Assembly (NCBI RefSeq): GCF_000445105.1
Contig: NZ_ATDP01000107.1
Coordinates: 248,001-312,000 of the forward strand
Direction of reading: 5' to 3'
Length of the DNA: 64,000 nt
Origin: Sphingobium lactosutens DS20
Lineage (GTDB): Bacteria > Pseudomonadota > Alphaproteobacteria > Sphingomonadales > Sphingomonadaceae
Notes under the pieces: generated by a model
Databases searched by the model: none
Told to the model about the DNA's origin: nothing
The model's input: the letters and a program-made list of their open reading frames with translations, nothing else
Made by a program: the position numbers and the translations under genes
Part shown: positions 7,469 through 15,865 of the stretch, in pieces
How positions within the stretch are numbered: the first letter of the stretch is position 1
Layout of the letters: every line of letters begins with the position of its first letter

Positions 7469-8215
7469 TCAGTCGCGGCTGCCGCCCATGAAGCGCAGCA
7501 GGAACAGGAACATGTTGATGAAGTCGAGATAGAGGTTCAGCGCGCCCATGACGACCGACTTGCCCATCATGTCCGTGCCGGCGACATGCGCGTAGATGCT
7601 CTTGATCTTCTGTGTGTCATAGGCGGTGAGACCCGCAAACAGCAGCACGCCAACAAAGCTGATCACCAAGTCCATCGCGCTGGAGCGCAGGAACAGGTTG
7701 ATGAGGCTGGCGACCAGCAGGCCGACCACACCCATGATCAGGAAGGTGCCGAAACCCGACAGATCCTTCTTGGTGGTGTAGCCCCAGAGGCTAAGGCCCG
7801 CGAAAGCAGCGGCGGTCGCGAAGAAGGTCTGCGCGATCGACGTGCCGGTATAGACCAGGAAGATCGACGAGAGCGACAGGCCCATGACGGCCGCATAGAC
7901 CCAGTAAAGCGTCTGCGCCGTGGCCGTGGACAGCCGGTTGATGCCAAAGCTCAGCACCATCACGAACGCCAGCGGGGCAAACATGATGACATATTTGAGG
8001 ATGCCCGGCCCGGCGAGCACCTGATAGGCAAGACCGCTCGACGCGAACAGCAGCGCGACGATGCCGGTCAGCAACACGCCGCTCGCCATATAATTATAGA
8101 CCGAGAGCATATAGCGGCGCAGCCCGGCGTCGAACGCCTCGCCGCGTGCGGTGGTGGCGTTGCCAAAACCCGCAACGCCGGATCGGGGGTCGGACCAGTT
8201 GGCCATGAAATTCAT
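7469..8215 (-). CDS. Bax inhibitor-1/YccA family integral membrane protein
   Basis: A 248-residue protein with about seven membrane segments and the BI-1 family pattern: GVLLTGIVALLFASSG near the N terminus, then TAYDTQKIKSIY before the last helices, which holds the conserved Asp of the calcium-leak pore in BsYetJ-type proteins. It ends in LYLDFINMFLFLLRFMGG, the family C terminus. Bacterial members are inner-membrane proteins; E. coli YccA interacts with FtsH. The start ATGAATTTCATG is preceded by AGGAGATGAATTTC as ribosome site. The gene stands alone. Confidence 0.93.
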   Translation of the reverse strand: MNFMANWSDPRSGVAGFGNATTARGEAFDAGLRRYMLSVYNYMASGVLLTGIVALLFASSGLAYQVLAGPGILKYVIMFAPLAFVMVLSFGINRLSTATAQTLYWVYAAVMGLSLSSIFLVYTGTSIAQTFFATAAAFAGLSLWGYTTKKDLSGFGTFLIMGVVGLLVASLINLFLRSSAMDLVISFVGVLLFAGLTAYDTQKIKSIYAHVAGTDMMGKSVVMGALNLYLDFINMFLFLLRFMGGSRD

Positions 8216-8328
8216 CTCCTTTGCCGGCGCTTGTCGCCGGTCCCCTCATTATCGGCGCTAATGGCCGCGACTTCAAGCCAAACCGGAACAGAACTGGCAC
8301 ATTGGCGATGCGCGGCTATAGTCGACCC

Positions 8329-8886
8329 ATGCACCGCCTGTTCGTCGCCATCCGCCCCCCTGCCCCGGTTCGGTCGGCGCTGCTATCGCTGGCCGGCGGC
8401 GTGGAAGGCGCGCGATGGCAGGATGACGAACAATTGCATCTGACGCTGCGCTTCATCGGTGATGTCGACCGCCACCGGGCCAACGACATAGCCGACCTGC
8501 TGGGCGGCATCCGCTTCACGCCCTTCGACGTGCGGATCGAGGGGGTTGGCAGTTTCGACCGCAGGGGCGTGGTCGATACATTATGGGCGGGCGTGCAGCC
8601 GCGCGAAGCATTAGCGCAACTACACCGCAAGGTCGATCGCGCCTGCGCGCGGGCGGGTCTGCCGCCCGAAGGGCGCGCCTATCTGCCGCACGTGACGCTG
8701 GCGCGCTTTGGCCGGGGTGGAGCCTTGGTCGATGCGTTCCTGGCGGTTCACGCCGGCCTCGCCGGTCCGTCTTTCCGTGTCGATGGCTTCACCCTGTTCG
8801 AAAGCCGCCTTGGCCATGACGGCGCGCGATATGAGGCGGTGGCCGACTATCGCGCCGATGGCGGGAGCGTGTCCCCCGCCACCTGA
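8329..8886 (+). CDS. thpR: RNA 2',3'-cyclic phosphodiesterase (2'-5' RNA ligase family)
   Basis: A 185-residue member of the 2H phosphoesterase family. Both HxTx motifs are visible: HLTLRFIG near residue 41 and HVTLARFG near residue 124. The family hydrolyses 2',3'-cyclic phosphates and can ligate tRNA halves reversibly. The start MHRLFVAIRPP matches the conserved N terminus (RLFVAI); the open frame extends back to 8221 but that part is unrelated. It converges on sodC with only 15 bases between stops. Confidence 0.92.
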   Translation: MHRLFVAIRPPAPVRSALLSLAGGVEGARWQDDEQLHLTLRFIGDVDRHRANDIADLLGGIRFTPFDVRIEGVGSFDRRGVVDTLWAGVQPREALAQLHRKVDRACARAGLPPEGRAYLPHVTLARFGRGGALVDAFLAVHAGLAGPSFRVDGFTLFESRLGHDGARYEAVADYRADGGSVSPAT

Positions 8887-8901
8887 CCCTGTGCCGGGCG
8901 A

Positions 8902-9447
8902 TCAGCCAGCCTTGAGCACGCCGCACGCTACGCGACCGCCAGCATTGCCCGCCGGGTCGCTCTTATTATCATCCGCCTGCGCATGGATGACCACCGCCGC
9001 GCCATCGCTGTCCAGCAAGGGCATGGACCCGGTCGCAATCATGCCGCCGGGCACGACATATTCCAGTTCACCCATGCCGTCCGATCCCGCCATCATGTTG
9101 GGCATGTCGCCCATATGCTTGCCAGCGGGATTTTCCGAGCCATGCTGGCGATTGGTCGGGTTCCAGTGACCACCGGCGCTGGTGAAATCGGGCGGCGTGC
9201 ACATGCCGGTGGTGTGGATATGCACAGCGTGCATGCCCGGCGTCAGCCCCTGCGCCTTGACGAGGACGTGCAGCCCATCGGCGGCCTCCGTTACGGTGGC
9301 GGTGCCGCGCGCGCTGCCGTCGGCGGCCATCAGCTTCGTGCTGGCCATCGGCGCTTCGGCGGGCATCGGGGCGTCGGTGCCCGTCGTGGCGCAGGCTGAC
9401 AAGGCGGCACCCAGCGGCAGGGCGAGCAGGACAGGCAGGAATTTCAT
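8902..9447 (-). CDS. sodC: Superoxide dismutase [Cu-Zn], lipoprotein
   Basis: A 181-residue periplasmic Cu,Zn-SOD with a lipoprotein signal (LSAC lipobox, acylated Cys19). The copper and zinc ligands are visible: HAVHIHTTGMC, GGHWNP, RQHG and VVIHAQADD, with the C-terminal RVACGVL supplying the second Cys of the structural disulfide. It removes superoxide outside the cytoplasm, anchored in a membrane. A Met-rich stretch (GDMPNMMAGSDGMGE) in the middle may add copper affinity. The start at 9447 has a GGAG site; the frame is open upstream but not similar to anything. Confidence 0.94.
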   Translation of the reverse strand: MKFLPVLLALPLGAALSACATTGTDAPMPAEAPMASTKLMAADGSARGTATVTEAADGLHVLVKAQGLTPGMHAVHIHTTGMCTPPDFTSAGGHWNPTNRQHGSENPAGKHMGDMPNMMAGSDGMGELEYVVPGGMIATGSMPLLDSDGAAVVIHAQADDNKSDPAGNAGGRVACGVLKAG

Positions 9448-9640
9448 GAGCAAATCTCCAAGGGCAGAAAGGCAATTCTGGTAGGCGAACGCGGCAGGCC
9501 GGCATTTGTTGCCGATGCGAACCGATTTGTCACGATGGGCGCCTTCGATGGCAAAGGGTGTGGCTGTTCCACATGGACGGCAAAGACCTGACAATAGGCC
9601 CTGTGCATGCTAGGGGCCGCGCTTTCCGGTTGAATTTGGA

Positions 9641-10990
9641 ATGAGTGTGACGACGCATCAGGTGCATATCATTGGCGGCGGCCTTGCCGGGTCGGAGGCC
9701 GCGTGGCAGCTGGCGCGGGCGGGTGTTCGCGTGCGGCTGTCGGAAATGCGCGGCGCGGGCGACATGACGCCGGCGCACCAGACGGACGGACTGGCGGAGC
9801 TGGTCTGCTCCAACAGCTTTCGGTCCGACGACGCCGACAAGAATGCCGTCGGCCTGCTGCATCAGGAAATGCGGCGGCTGGATTCGCTCATCATGGCGAG
9901 CGCGGAGCCGGCCAAGGTGCCGGCCGGATCGGCGCTTGCGGTCGATCGCCATGTATTTTCGCAAGGCGTCACCCGCGCATTGGCCGAGCATCCCAATATC
10001 GAGATCGTGCGCGAACGGATCGACGCGCTGCCCCAGGACGGCATGACCATCGTCGCCACCGGCCCGCTGACCGCGCCCGCCCTCGCCCAGAGCATCGGCG
10101 CGGCGGCGGGGATGGAGCATCTGGCCTTTTTCGACGCTATTGCACCCGTCATCCACCGTGACAGCATCGACATGGAGCAATGCTGGATGGCCAATCGCTG
10201 GGACAAGATCGGTCCCGGCGGCGGCGAAGGCAAGGATTATATCAACTGCCCGATGGACAAGGACCAGTATCAGGCCTTCGTCCAGGGGCTGCTGGACGGC
10301 GAGAAGACCGAATTCAAGGAATGGGAGGCCAGCACCCCCTATTTCGAGGGCTGCATGCCGATCGAGGTGATGGCGTCGCGCGGGCCGGAAACGCTGCGTC
10401 ATGGCCCCATGAAACCGATGGGCCTCGATAACCCCCGCACCGGCCGCTGGCCCTATGCGGTGGTGCAGTTGCGGCAGGACAATGCCAGCGGCACATTATG
10501 GAACATGGTGGGCTTTCAGACCAAGCTGAAGCATGGCGCGCAGGTCGAATTGTTCCGCACCATCCCGGGCCTGGAAAAGGCCGAGTTCGCGCGGCTGGGC
10601 GGGCTGCACCGCAATACCTTCATCCAAAGTCCCAAGCTTCTGGACGAGACGCTGCGTTTGAAAAGCGCGCCGCATATCCGCTTTGCCGGGCAGATGACCG
10701 GCTGCGAAGGCTATGTCGAAAGCGCGGCGATCGGCCTCATCGCCGGACGCTTTGCGGCGGCCGAACTGCTGGGCCGGGCGATGACGCCGCCACCGGCCGA
10801 CACGGCGCTGGGCGCGCTGCTGGGCCATGTGACGGGCAATGTCGCCACCGCCGACTATCAGCCGATGAACGTCAATTTCGGCCTGTTTCCACCGCTCGAC
10901 GACGTGAAGAAGAAACAGCGCAAGGAAGCCTATACCGCGCGGGCGCGATCATCCCTGGGCGCATGGATGGGCGAACTGGGACTGGTCTGA
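9641..10990 (+). CDS. trmFO: Methylenetetrahydrofolate-tRNA-(uracil-54-C5)-methyltransferase
   Basis: A 449-residue FAD-dependent enzyme that makes m5U54 in the T-loop of tRNA using 5,10-methylenetetrahydrofolate. The N terminus is HIIGGGLAGSEAAWQLARAG, the dinucleotide-binding motif. The catalytic-region cysteines lie in ELVCSNSFRSDD and YINCPMDKDQYQAF, and the ending includes MNVNFGLFPPL. Length matches TrmFO rather than GidA/MnmG. It is monocistronic. Confidence 0.96.
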   Translation: MSVTTHQVHIIGGGLAGSEAAWQLARAGVRVRLSEMRGAGDMTPAHQTDGLAELVCSNSFRSDDADKNAVGLLHQEMRRLDSLIMASAEPAKVPAGSALAVDRHVFSQGVTRALAEHPNIEIVRERIDALPQDGMTIVATGPLTAPALAQSIGAAAGMEHLAFFDAIAPVIHRDSIDMEQCWMANRWDKIGPGGGEGKDYINCPMDKDQYQAFVQGLLDGEKTEFKEWEASTPYFEGCMPIEVMASRGPETLRHGPMKPMGLDNPRTGRWPYAVVQLRQDNASGTLWNMVGFQTKLKHGAQVELFRTIPGLEKAEFARLGGLHRNTFIQSPKLLDETLRLKSAPHIRFAGQMTGCEGYVESAAIGLIAGRFAAAELLGRAMTPPPADTALGALLGHVTGNVATADYQPMNVNFGLFPPLDDVKKKQRKEAYTARARSSLGAWMGELGLV

Positions 10991-11008
10991 ACATATATAC
11001 ACCGTCCG

Positions 11009-11039
11009 GTTCGAGCGCCGGTTCACGACACGCTCGAAC
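11009..11039. repeat. Inverted repeat downstream of trmFO
   Basis: Arms GTTCGAGCG (11009-11017) and CGCTCGAAC (11031-11039) with a 13-base loop. There is no T-run. The arms resemble the TTCGAGCGAA core of the palindromes at 33791, 34168 and 54615, so this may be a remnant of that family or a weak terminator between convergent genes. Confidence 0.5.
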
Positions 11040-11052
11040 TGAACGGGGAGCC

Positions 11053-11517
11053 TTAGCATTTGCATTTGGGCTTGGGCGTCCGTTTGGGCGCGGTGGTGGC
11101 GAATTCCGCCGGGGTCAGCTTGCCGTCCTTGTTCGCATCGGCGCTGGCGAAGCGATCGGACGTCGCGACCGCCCATTCCTCAAAGGACAGGAGGTTGTCG
11201 CCATCCTTGTCCAGCGCCTTGAACGCCTTGGTCCGGCTGCCCATCATTTCCAGCCGGGTGATGACGCCGTCGCGGTCCTTGTCATAGCGGGCAAAGCGCT
11301 TCTGCTCGCGGGTCTGGGGGCTTGCCTCGGCCGGCATGGGCGGCGGCTTGCCCTTGGCGTTGGGGTCGCCTTTGGGCAGCGGTTCGATCGCGGGCGGCGG
11401 CGGTGGCGCGGCGGCCAGTTGCGGCAAGGGCGCCTGGCTCGCGCGGCTCGACCACCAGAAGAGGCCGCCCGCCATCAGCAGCAATGCCGCCATGCCGCCC
11501 GTCAGCATACGCCCCAT
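11053..11517 (-). CDS. Membrane-anchored EF-hand protein
   Basis: A 154-residue protein with one N-terminal membrane segment or uncleaved signal (about residues 7-22), a Pro/Ala-rich linker, and three EF-hand loops in the last 80 residues: DKDRDGVITRLE, DKDGDNLLSFEE and DANKDGKLTPAE. All three have Asp at positions 1, 3 and 5 and an acidic residue at 12, so calcium binding is likely. The tail is Lys-rich and ends KCKC. The function is unknown; a calcium buffer or sensor on the outer face of the inner membrane is an inference. AGGAGGG precedes the ATG. Confidence 0.82.
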   Translation of the reverse strand: MGRMLTGGMAALLLMAGGLFWWSSRASQAPLPQLAAAPPPPPAIEPLPKGDPNAKGKPPPMPAEASPQTREQKRFARYDKDRDGVITRLEMMGSRTKAFKALDKDGDNLLSFEEWAVATSDRFASADANKDGKLTPAEFATTAPKRTPKPKCKC

Positions 11518-11562
11518 CGTCGCCCTCCTCCGTTCGCGCGACGGGCAACCTAGCCCGATGCG

Positions 11563-12219
11563 TCAGCGTCCGACAAGCGCGATCCGCAGCAGCCGGAACG
11601 CCTGACCACGGGGCATGCCGCGCGGCATCCCGCGCCCCTTGGCGACATCCTGCCGCGCCAGGGTTGACGCGATGCGCAGCGGTCGCCACGCAGCGGGCCA
11701 GCGTGCTTGATCGACGCGCGGCGACAAATCCCGAGCCAGCGCCAGCGCCGCATCAGCAAGCGCCGCCTCCTCGACATGGCCGGCCAGGTCCCACAATGCC
11801 CAGACCTGCCCCGCCGCGACCAGCCAGTCGGGCGCATCATCCTGCCCGGCAAGCGCGCGGAACAGCCCGCCCCCGCGCCCGGTGGCATAGTCGCGCAAGC
11901 CCTGCGCGTCGATTTCAGCGTCGACCACCAGCACTTCCCAACCGTCGATCATCGCGACGAGGCCCGGCGCCGCCATGCCGCCGCTTGCGCGCAGGGCGTC
12001 GATGACCGGCTCCCCCTGCCCCTTCACGCCGGACGGGTCTTCGATGACGTCATTCCACCAGGCGAGGCGCATCTGGCCGATGGCCCGCTCGCGCGTCGTG
12101 CGCGCGACCTTGGCCAGCTGTGCGTCGAACGCCCAGATCGCCCGGTGGCGCGGCCCATCCGCCCCGGCATGGGCCGACAGCAGTGTCGGCAGCGGCGTCA
12201 GCAGCAATTCGATGCTCAC
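11563..12219 (-). CDS. Squalene/phytoene synthase-family protein, NDUFAF6-like
   Basis: A 218-residue protein starting at GTG (12219). The segment RERAIGQMRLAWWNDVIEDP is characteristic of the squalene/phytoene-synthase fold. The two Asp-rich diphosphate-binding motifs (DxxxD) of true synthases are not seen, and the protein is shorter than the usual 280-350 residues. The pattern resembles the alphaproteobacterial relatives of the mitochondrial complex I assembly factor NDUFAF6, so an enzyme role in carotenoid or hopanoid synthesis is unlikely. There is no carotenoid gene nearby. Assignment to the superfamily is firm; the role is inference. Confidence 0.75.
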   Translation of the reverse strand: MSIELLLTPLPTLLSAHAGADGPRHRAIWAFDAQLAKVARTTRERAIGQMRLAWWNDVIEDPSGVKGQGEPVIDALRASGGMAAPGLVAMIDGWEVLVVDAEIDAQGLRDYATGRGGGLFRALAGQDDAPDWLVAAGQVWALWDLAGHVEEAALADAALALARDLSPRVDQARWPAAWRPLRIASTLARQDVAKGRGMPRGMPRGQAFRLLRIALVGR

Positions 12220-12330
12220 GACCGGCCTGCGCGCCGCGGCTTTTCGAGGCCGATTTGCGATATTTTAAGCATTATCCTCCTAAAGACGTCCCGCGTGCGC
12301 ACGCAGACGCGCGCAAAGCGCCCAGCCTAG

Positions 12331-14409
12331 ATGTGGGGGGTTGTCGGGCGCGACATGGGTGATTGCGGACTGATGGGCAAGACGAACACACATGCCAAGG
12401 GCTTTATGAGCCGTCTGGCGCGCAACCAGAAGGGCAATGTCATGGCGATGGTGGCCGCGGCCATCATCCCGCTGGCGGCGCTGATCGGGGGCGGGCTGGA
12501 CATGGGCCGCGCCTATATGGCCCGCGCGCGCATGCAGCAGGCCTGCGATGCCGCCGCGCTTGCCGGTCGGCGGGCGATGACGACGTCTTCGATGACCCCG
12601 GCCAACATCACCGAAGCCAAGAAATTCTTCGACTTCAATTTCCCGCAGGGGACGTTTCAGGCCGCGACCTTCACGCCCGTCATCCGCAGCAAGCCGGGCG
12701 AAACGACCACCGTTCAGGTCACGGCGTCGACCACGATGCCGACGACGGTGATGAAGATTTTCCGCTTCGAAACCCTGCCCCTGTCGGTGACGTGCGAGGC
12801 GCGCTTCGACATCGGCAATACCGACGTGATGCTGGTGCTCGATACCACCGGGTCGATGGCCTATGCCATTTCCGACGGCAATGGCGGCACGACGACGCGG
12901 TTGGCCGCGCTCAAGCAGGCGGTCAAGGATTTCTACGACACGCTGGGCGCGGGATCGAACGCGACCGGCCGCATCCGTTACGGCTTCATGCCTTATAGTT
13001 CGACGGTGAATGTCGGCTATCAGCTGCCGACCAATTATCTGGTGGGCGGCATCAGCGGCGAGACATGGGATTACCAGACGCGGCGGCTGTTGACGAGCTA
13101 TGGCACGGCGGTCAACGAGACGGGATCCTGGGTCCATACATCAGGAACGGTTTCTTCGCCGACAACCTATAGCAGCACCAGCGGAGGAACGGCTGCGCAA
13201 TGCGTTGCGCCCGCCAGTGCCACGCCCGTCGTCAATACGCCGACCACGACGACCACAACCGACCCGGTCACGGGCGTTCGCACGACCACCACGGTCACGA
13301 CGCGCACCACCAATGGCTACACCTATAACGCGAGCTATACCCAGGCGGTCACCGGAGGCTGGCAGTGGCAGGGATGGAGCCTGGTCTATGTTGCTCCAAA
13401 GCCAAGCCAGTGCGTCATCACGCGTAGCCAGTATAGCAACTATGTTGAAACGAAAACGGACCGGGGCGTACAGACGCCGCAGAAGAGCTGGGAATATGGC
13501 AAATTCCCGCTGACGGTATCGTCCTTCATTACTGGCAGCGCCGTTGCCAACCCGGCCTATGACGCCAGCGTGCCGACCGACTCCAGCGGCAATGTCGTGG
13601 CGGCCACGTCGACCTGGGCCGGCTGTATCGAGGAACGGGATACCGACAGCACTATCACCGCCAGCACATCGACCAGCAGCACGCCGTCCAATGCGCAGGA
13701 TCTCAATATCGACGCCCTGCCCGACCCGACGCAGAAAGGCACCAAATGGCGCCCGCACTGGCCCGATGTCGAATTCACCCGCAGCAACAGTGCATCGGGC
13801 ACCTGGCTCAACACGCAGGCGCGCAAGGATGGCGGTTGGAACGCCTGCCCCAGCCAGTCGCGCAGGCTGACCAGCTACGCCAACCGGACGAGCACGCCCA
13901 CGGGCCAGTCCAGCAGCTTCAACAGCTATGTCGACAGCCTGATCGCGGTCGGTGGCACCTATCACGACATCGGCATGTTGTGGGGCGCGCGCTTCCTGTC
14001 GCCCAAGGGCATTTTCGCCAGCGACAACAGCAACGCGCCCAACGGGTTCAACATTTCCCGCCATATCGTCTTCATGACGGATGGAGACATGAGCGCCTAT
14101 CAGCAGGTCTATGGCGCCTATGGCTATCAATTGCTCGATGCGCGCGTTGCCGCCGGCAGCACCAGCGACACCGACCTGACCGCGATCCACAACACTCGCC
14201 TGCAAATGCTGTGCAATGCGATCAAGGCCAAGGGCATCACCATCTGGGTCATCGGGTTCCGCAACCAGTCCGAAGGCGATATTCAAACTCCGCTGAAAAA
14301 TTGCGCCACCAGTGCCAATCACTGGACCATGGCCTATGACGCCGCGTCGCTCAGCCAGAAATTCAAGGACATCGCCAAGAATATTGGCGGTCTGCGCGTG
14401 TCGCAATGA
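12331..14409 (+). CDS. TadG-type pilus assembly protein with von Willebrand A domain (cassette 1)
   Basis: About 690 residues. The N terminus has the Tad/TadG membrane segment (NQKGNVMAMVAAAIIPLAALIGGGLDMGRAYM) followed by CDAAALAGRRA, as in TadE/TadG proteins. A VWA domain begins near residue 165 with the MIDAS motif DTTGSM and continues to HIVFMTDGDMS and WVIGFRNQSEGD. Between them lies a Thr/Ser-rich insert (about residues 270-335). It is expected to sit in the inner membrane with a large periplasmic domain and to serve a Tad-like secretion or pilus system. The start is uncertain: ATGs at 12331, 12355 and 12373 all lack a good ribosome site. Its stop overlaps the next start by ATGA. Confidence 0.85.
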   Translation: MWGVVGRDMGDCGLMGKTNTHAKGFMSRLARNQKGNVMAMVAAAIIPLAALIGGGLDMGRAYMARARMQQACDAAALAGRRAMTTSSMTPANITEAKKFFDFNFPQGTFQAATFTPVIRSKPGETTTVQVTASTTMPTTVMKIFRFETLPLSVTCEARFDIGNTDVMLVLDTTGSMAYAISDGNGGTTTRLAALKQAVKDFYDTLGAGSNATGRIRYGFMPYSSTVNVGYQLPTNYLVGGISGETWDYQTRRLLTSYGTAVNETGSWVHTSGTVSSPTTYSSTSGGTAAQCVAPASATPVVNTPTTTTTTDPVTGVRTTTTVTTRTTNGYTYNASYTQAVTGGWQWQGWSLVYVAPKPSQCVITRSQYSNYVETKTDRGVQTPQKSWEYGKFPLTVSSFITGSAVANPAYDASVPTDSSGNVVAATSTWAGCIEERDTDSTITASTSTSSTPSNAQDLNIDALPDPTQKGTKWRPHWPDVEFTRSNSASGTWLNTQARKDGGWNACPSQSRRLTSYANRTSTPTGQSSSFNSYVDSLIAVGGTYHDIGMLWGARFLSPKGIFASDNSNAPNGFNISRHIVFMTDGDMSAYQQVYGAYGYQLLDARVAAGSTSDTDLTAIHNTRLQMLCNAIKAKGITIWVIGFRNQSEGDIQTPLKNCATSANHWTMAYDAASLSQKFKDIAKNIGGLRVSQ

Positions 14410-15005
14410 GGGGGCGGATCACGTCCATGCTGGCGCGGCTGCGCAGGGATGCGCGCGGCGTCACGCTGCTGGAATTCGGCCTCATCGCGCCGCCGCTGAT
14501 GCTGACGATCATGGCGATCGGCGACATGGGCTATCAATCCTACTGGCGCGCCGTTGCCCGCGGGGTGCTCGAAAAGGCCGCGCGCGCCGCGTCGGTCGGC
14601 ACGCTCAATGACACGCAGTTCGATGCCTATATCACGCAGCAAATGCGTGCCATCAGCGCCCGGAACGCCAGCCCACCCCATATCGTCAAGAAAAGCTATT
14701 ATAATTTCTCGCGCGTGGGAAAGCCCGAGAAGATCACGTCCGACACCGCACCGCTGGGCGTCTATAATAGCGGCGACTGTTATGAGGACGCCAATGGCAA
14801 TGGCAGCTTCGACGCATCGGGCGGCAGCACCGGACTGGGGAGCGCGGACGACATCGTCTATTATGAGGTCACCTTGTCGCAGCCGCGCCTGTTCCCGATG
14901 GCCAGGCTGCTGGGATGGAGCGCCACCCAGTCGGTAACGGTGTCGACCATGGTCCGCAACCAGCCCTGGGCGAACCAGGCCACGCCGACGGTCCGCTGCT
15001 CATGA
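14406..15005 (+). CDS. TadE-family minor pseudopilin-like protein (cassette 1, first)
   Basis: A 199-residue TadE-like protein: a short basic head, then GVTLLEFGLIAPPLMLTIMAIGDMGYQSY, the prepilin-like helix with Glu five residues into it. Near residues 120-145 it carries a dockerin/EF-like loop, YEDANGNGSFDASGG, rich in Asp and Asn. The C terminus repeats a motif shared with the protein at 17767-18348 (AR-LGW...VSTMVRNQPW against GAQWLLGD...STVVRNESV). It overlaps both neighbours by four bases (ATGA), so translation is probably coupled. Confidence 0.8.
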   Translation: MRGRITSMLARLRRDARGVTLLEFGLIAPPLMLTIMAIGDMGYQSYWRAVARGVLEKAARAASVGTLNDTQFDAYITQQMRAISARNASPPHIVKKSYYNFSRVGKPEKITSDTAPLGVYNSGDCYEDANGNGSFDASGGSTGLGSADDIVYYEVTLSQPRLFPMARLLGWSATQSVTVSTMVRNQPWANQATPTVRCS

Positions 15006-15676
15006 CGATGCGGCATCCCCTGCTCTCGGCCCTGATCCCGGCCCTGCGCCGGTTGCGTCGCGACGATCGCGGCCTGGCGCTGATCGAGTTCGCCTTTTCG
15101 CTGCCGGTGCTGCTGATCCTGTGCATGTGCGGGCTGGAAGCGGCCAATCTGGCGCTGGCGCATCTGCGGATCAGCCAGATCGCGATGCTGGTGGCGGACA
15201 ATGCCTCGCGCGTGCGCACATCCATCGACGAAGCCGACGTCAATGAAATCATGATCGGCGCCAATCAGTCGACGCAGTCGCTTGCGCTTCAGGCCAATGG
15301 CCGCATCTTCCTGTCGGACCTGGAACCCAACGGCCTGGCTGCGCCGAACGAGGGGCAATTTATCCGCTGGCAACGCTGCTGGGGCAATGGCGCCTTCACG
15401 TCCAGCTATGGCGTGGCAGGGAACGGTCAGACCAACGCCAGCATGAAGGACGGCATGGGTCCAGGCACGACCGCCGCGACCAAGGTCAAGGCGATGAGCG
15501 GGACCGCGGTGATGTTCGTCGAGGTTGCCTATCGCTATCAACCGATCGTCAGCAACGCCATCTTCGGACCCAAGGTGATCCGCTACACCAGCGCCTTCAA
15601 TGTGCGCGAACGCACCGACCAGGCGATCAAGAATGCGGGCAATCTGGCGGCGGCGAACACGGCCCGTTGCACCTGA
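15002..15676 (+). CDS. TadE-family minor pseudopilin-like protein (cassette 1, second)
   Basis: A 224-residue protein with a basic head (RRLRRDDRG) and the TadE helix LALIEFAFSLPVLLILCMCGLEAANLAL. The remaining 180 residues are periplasmic; two Cys (RWQRCWGN and the final TARCT) could form a disulfide. VAYRYQPIVSNAIFGPKVIRY aligns with VTYRYQPVFSSAPFRML in the protein at 18348-18998, which makes the two paralogues. The start overlaps the previous stop by ATGA; an upstream in-frame ATG at 14915 lies wholly inside the previous gene and is rejected. Confidence 0.8.
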   Translation: MTMRHPLLSALIPALRRLRRDDRGLALIEFAFSLPVLLILCMCGLEAANLALAHLRISQIAMLVADNASRVRTSIDEADVNEIMIGANQSTQSLALQANGRIFLSDLEPNGLAAPNEGQFIRWQRCWGNGAFTSSYGVAGNGQTNASMKDGMGPGTTAATKVKAMSGTAVMFVEVAYRYQPIVSNAIFGPKVIRYTSAFNVRERTDQAIKNAGNLAAANTARCT

Positions 15677-15687
15677 CAGGGGCACAG

Positions 15688-15705
15688 GGCGCGCGGTCGC
15701 GCGCC
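15688..15705. repeat. GC hairpin closing TadE cassette 1
   Basis: Perfect arms GGCGCGCG and CGCGCGCC with a two-base centre, 12 bases after the cassette 1 stop. No T-run follows, so termination would be weak. The 160 bases after it are relatively AT-rich and could hold a promoter for cassette 2; no clear -35/-10 pair was identified. Confidence 0.5.
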
Positions 15706-15865
15706 TCCTGAATATCCCGCCAAAACAGCTCATCGCCCTTGCGGATTGAGGCGATTTCACACGCCATGGGCTTTTCCGCGTGACGTGAAACGGCAGCAAT
15801 ATCGGCACATCAAAAATTAGGAAATTTCATCCATATTGCACAATATTACACCGGAATGGATGATC

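Noticed and set aside
6938..8443. Plus-strand frame of 501 residues
   Set aside because: It runs out of frame through the GST gene, a bidirectional terminator and antisense to the Bax-inhibitor gene.
13230..13320. CRISPR-like or tandem repeat array
   Set aside because: The ACC/ACG runs are a Thr-rich coding segment; no regular repeat and spacer structure.
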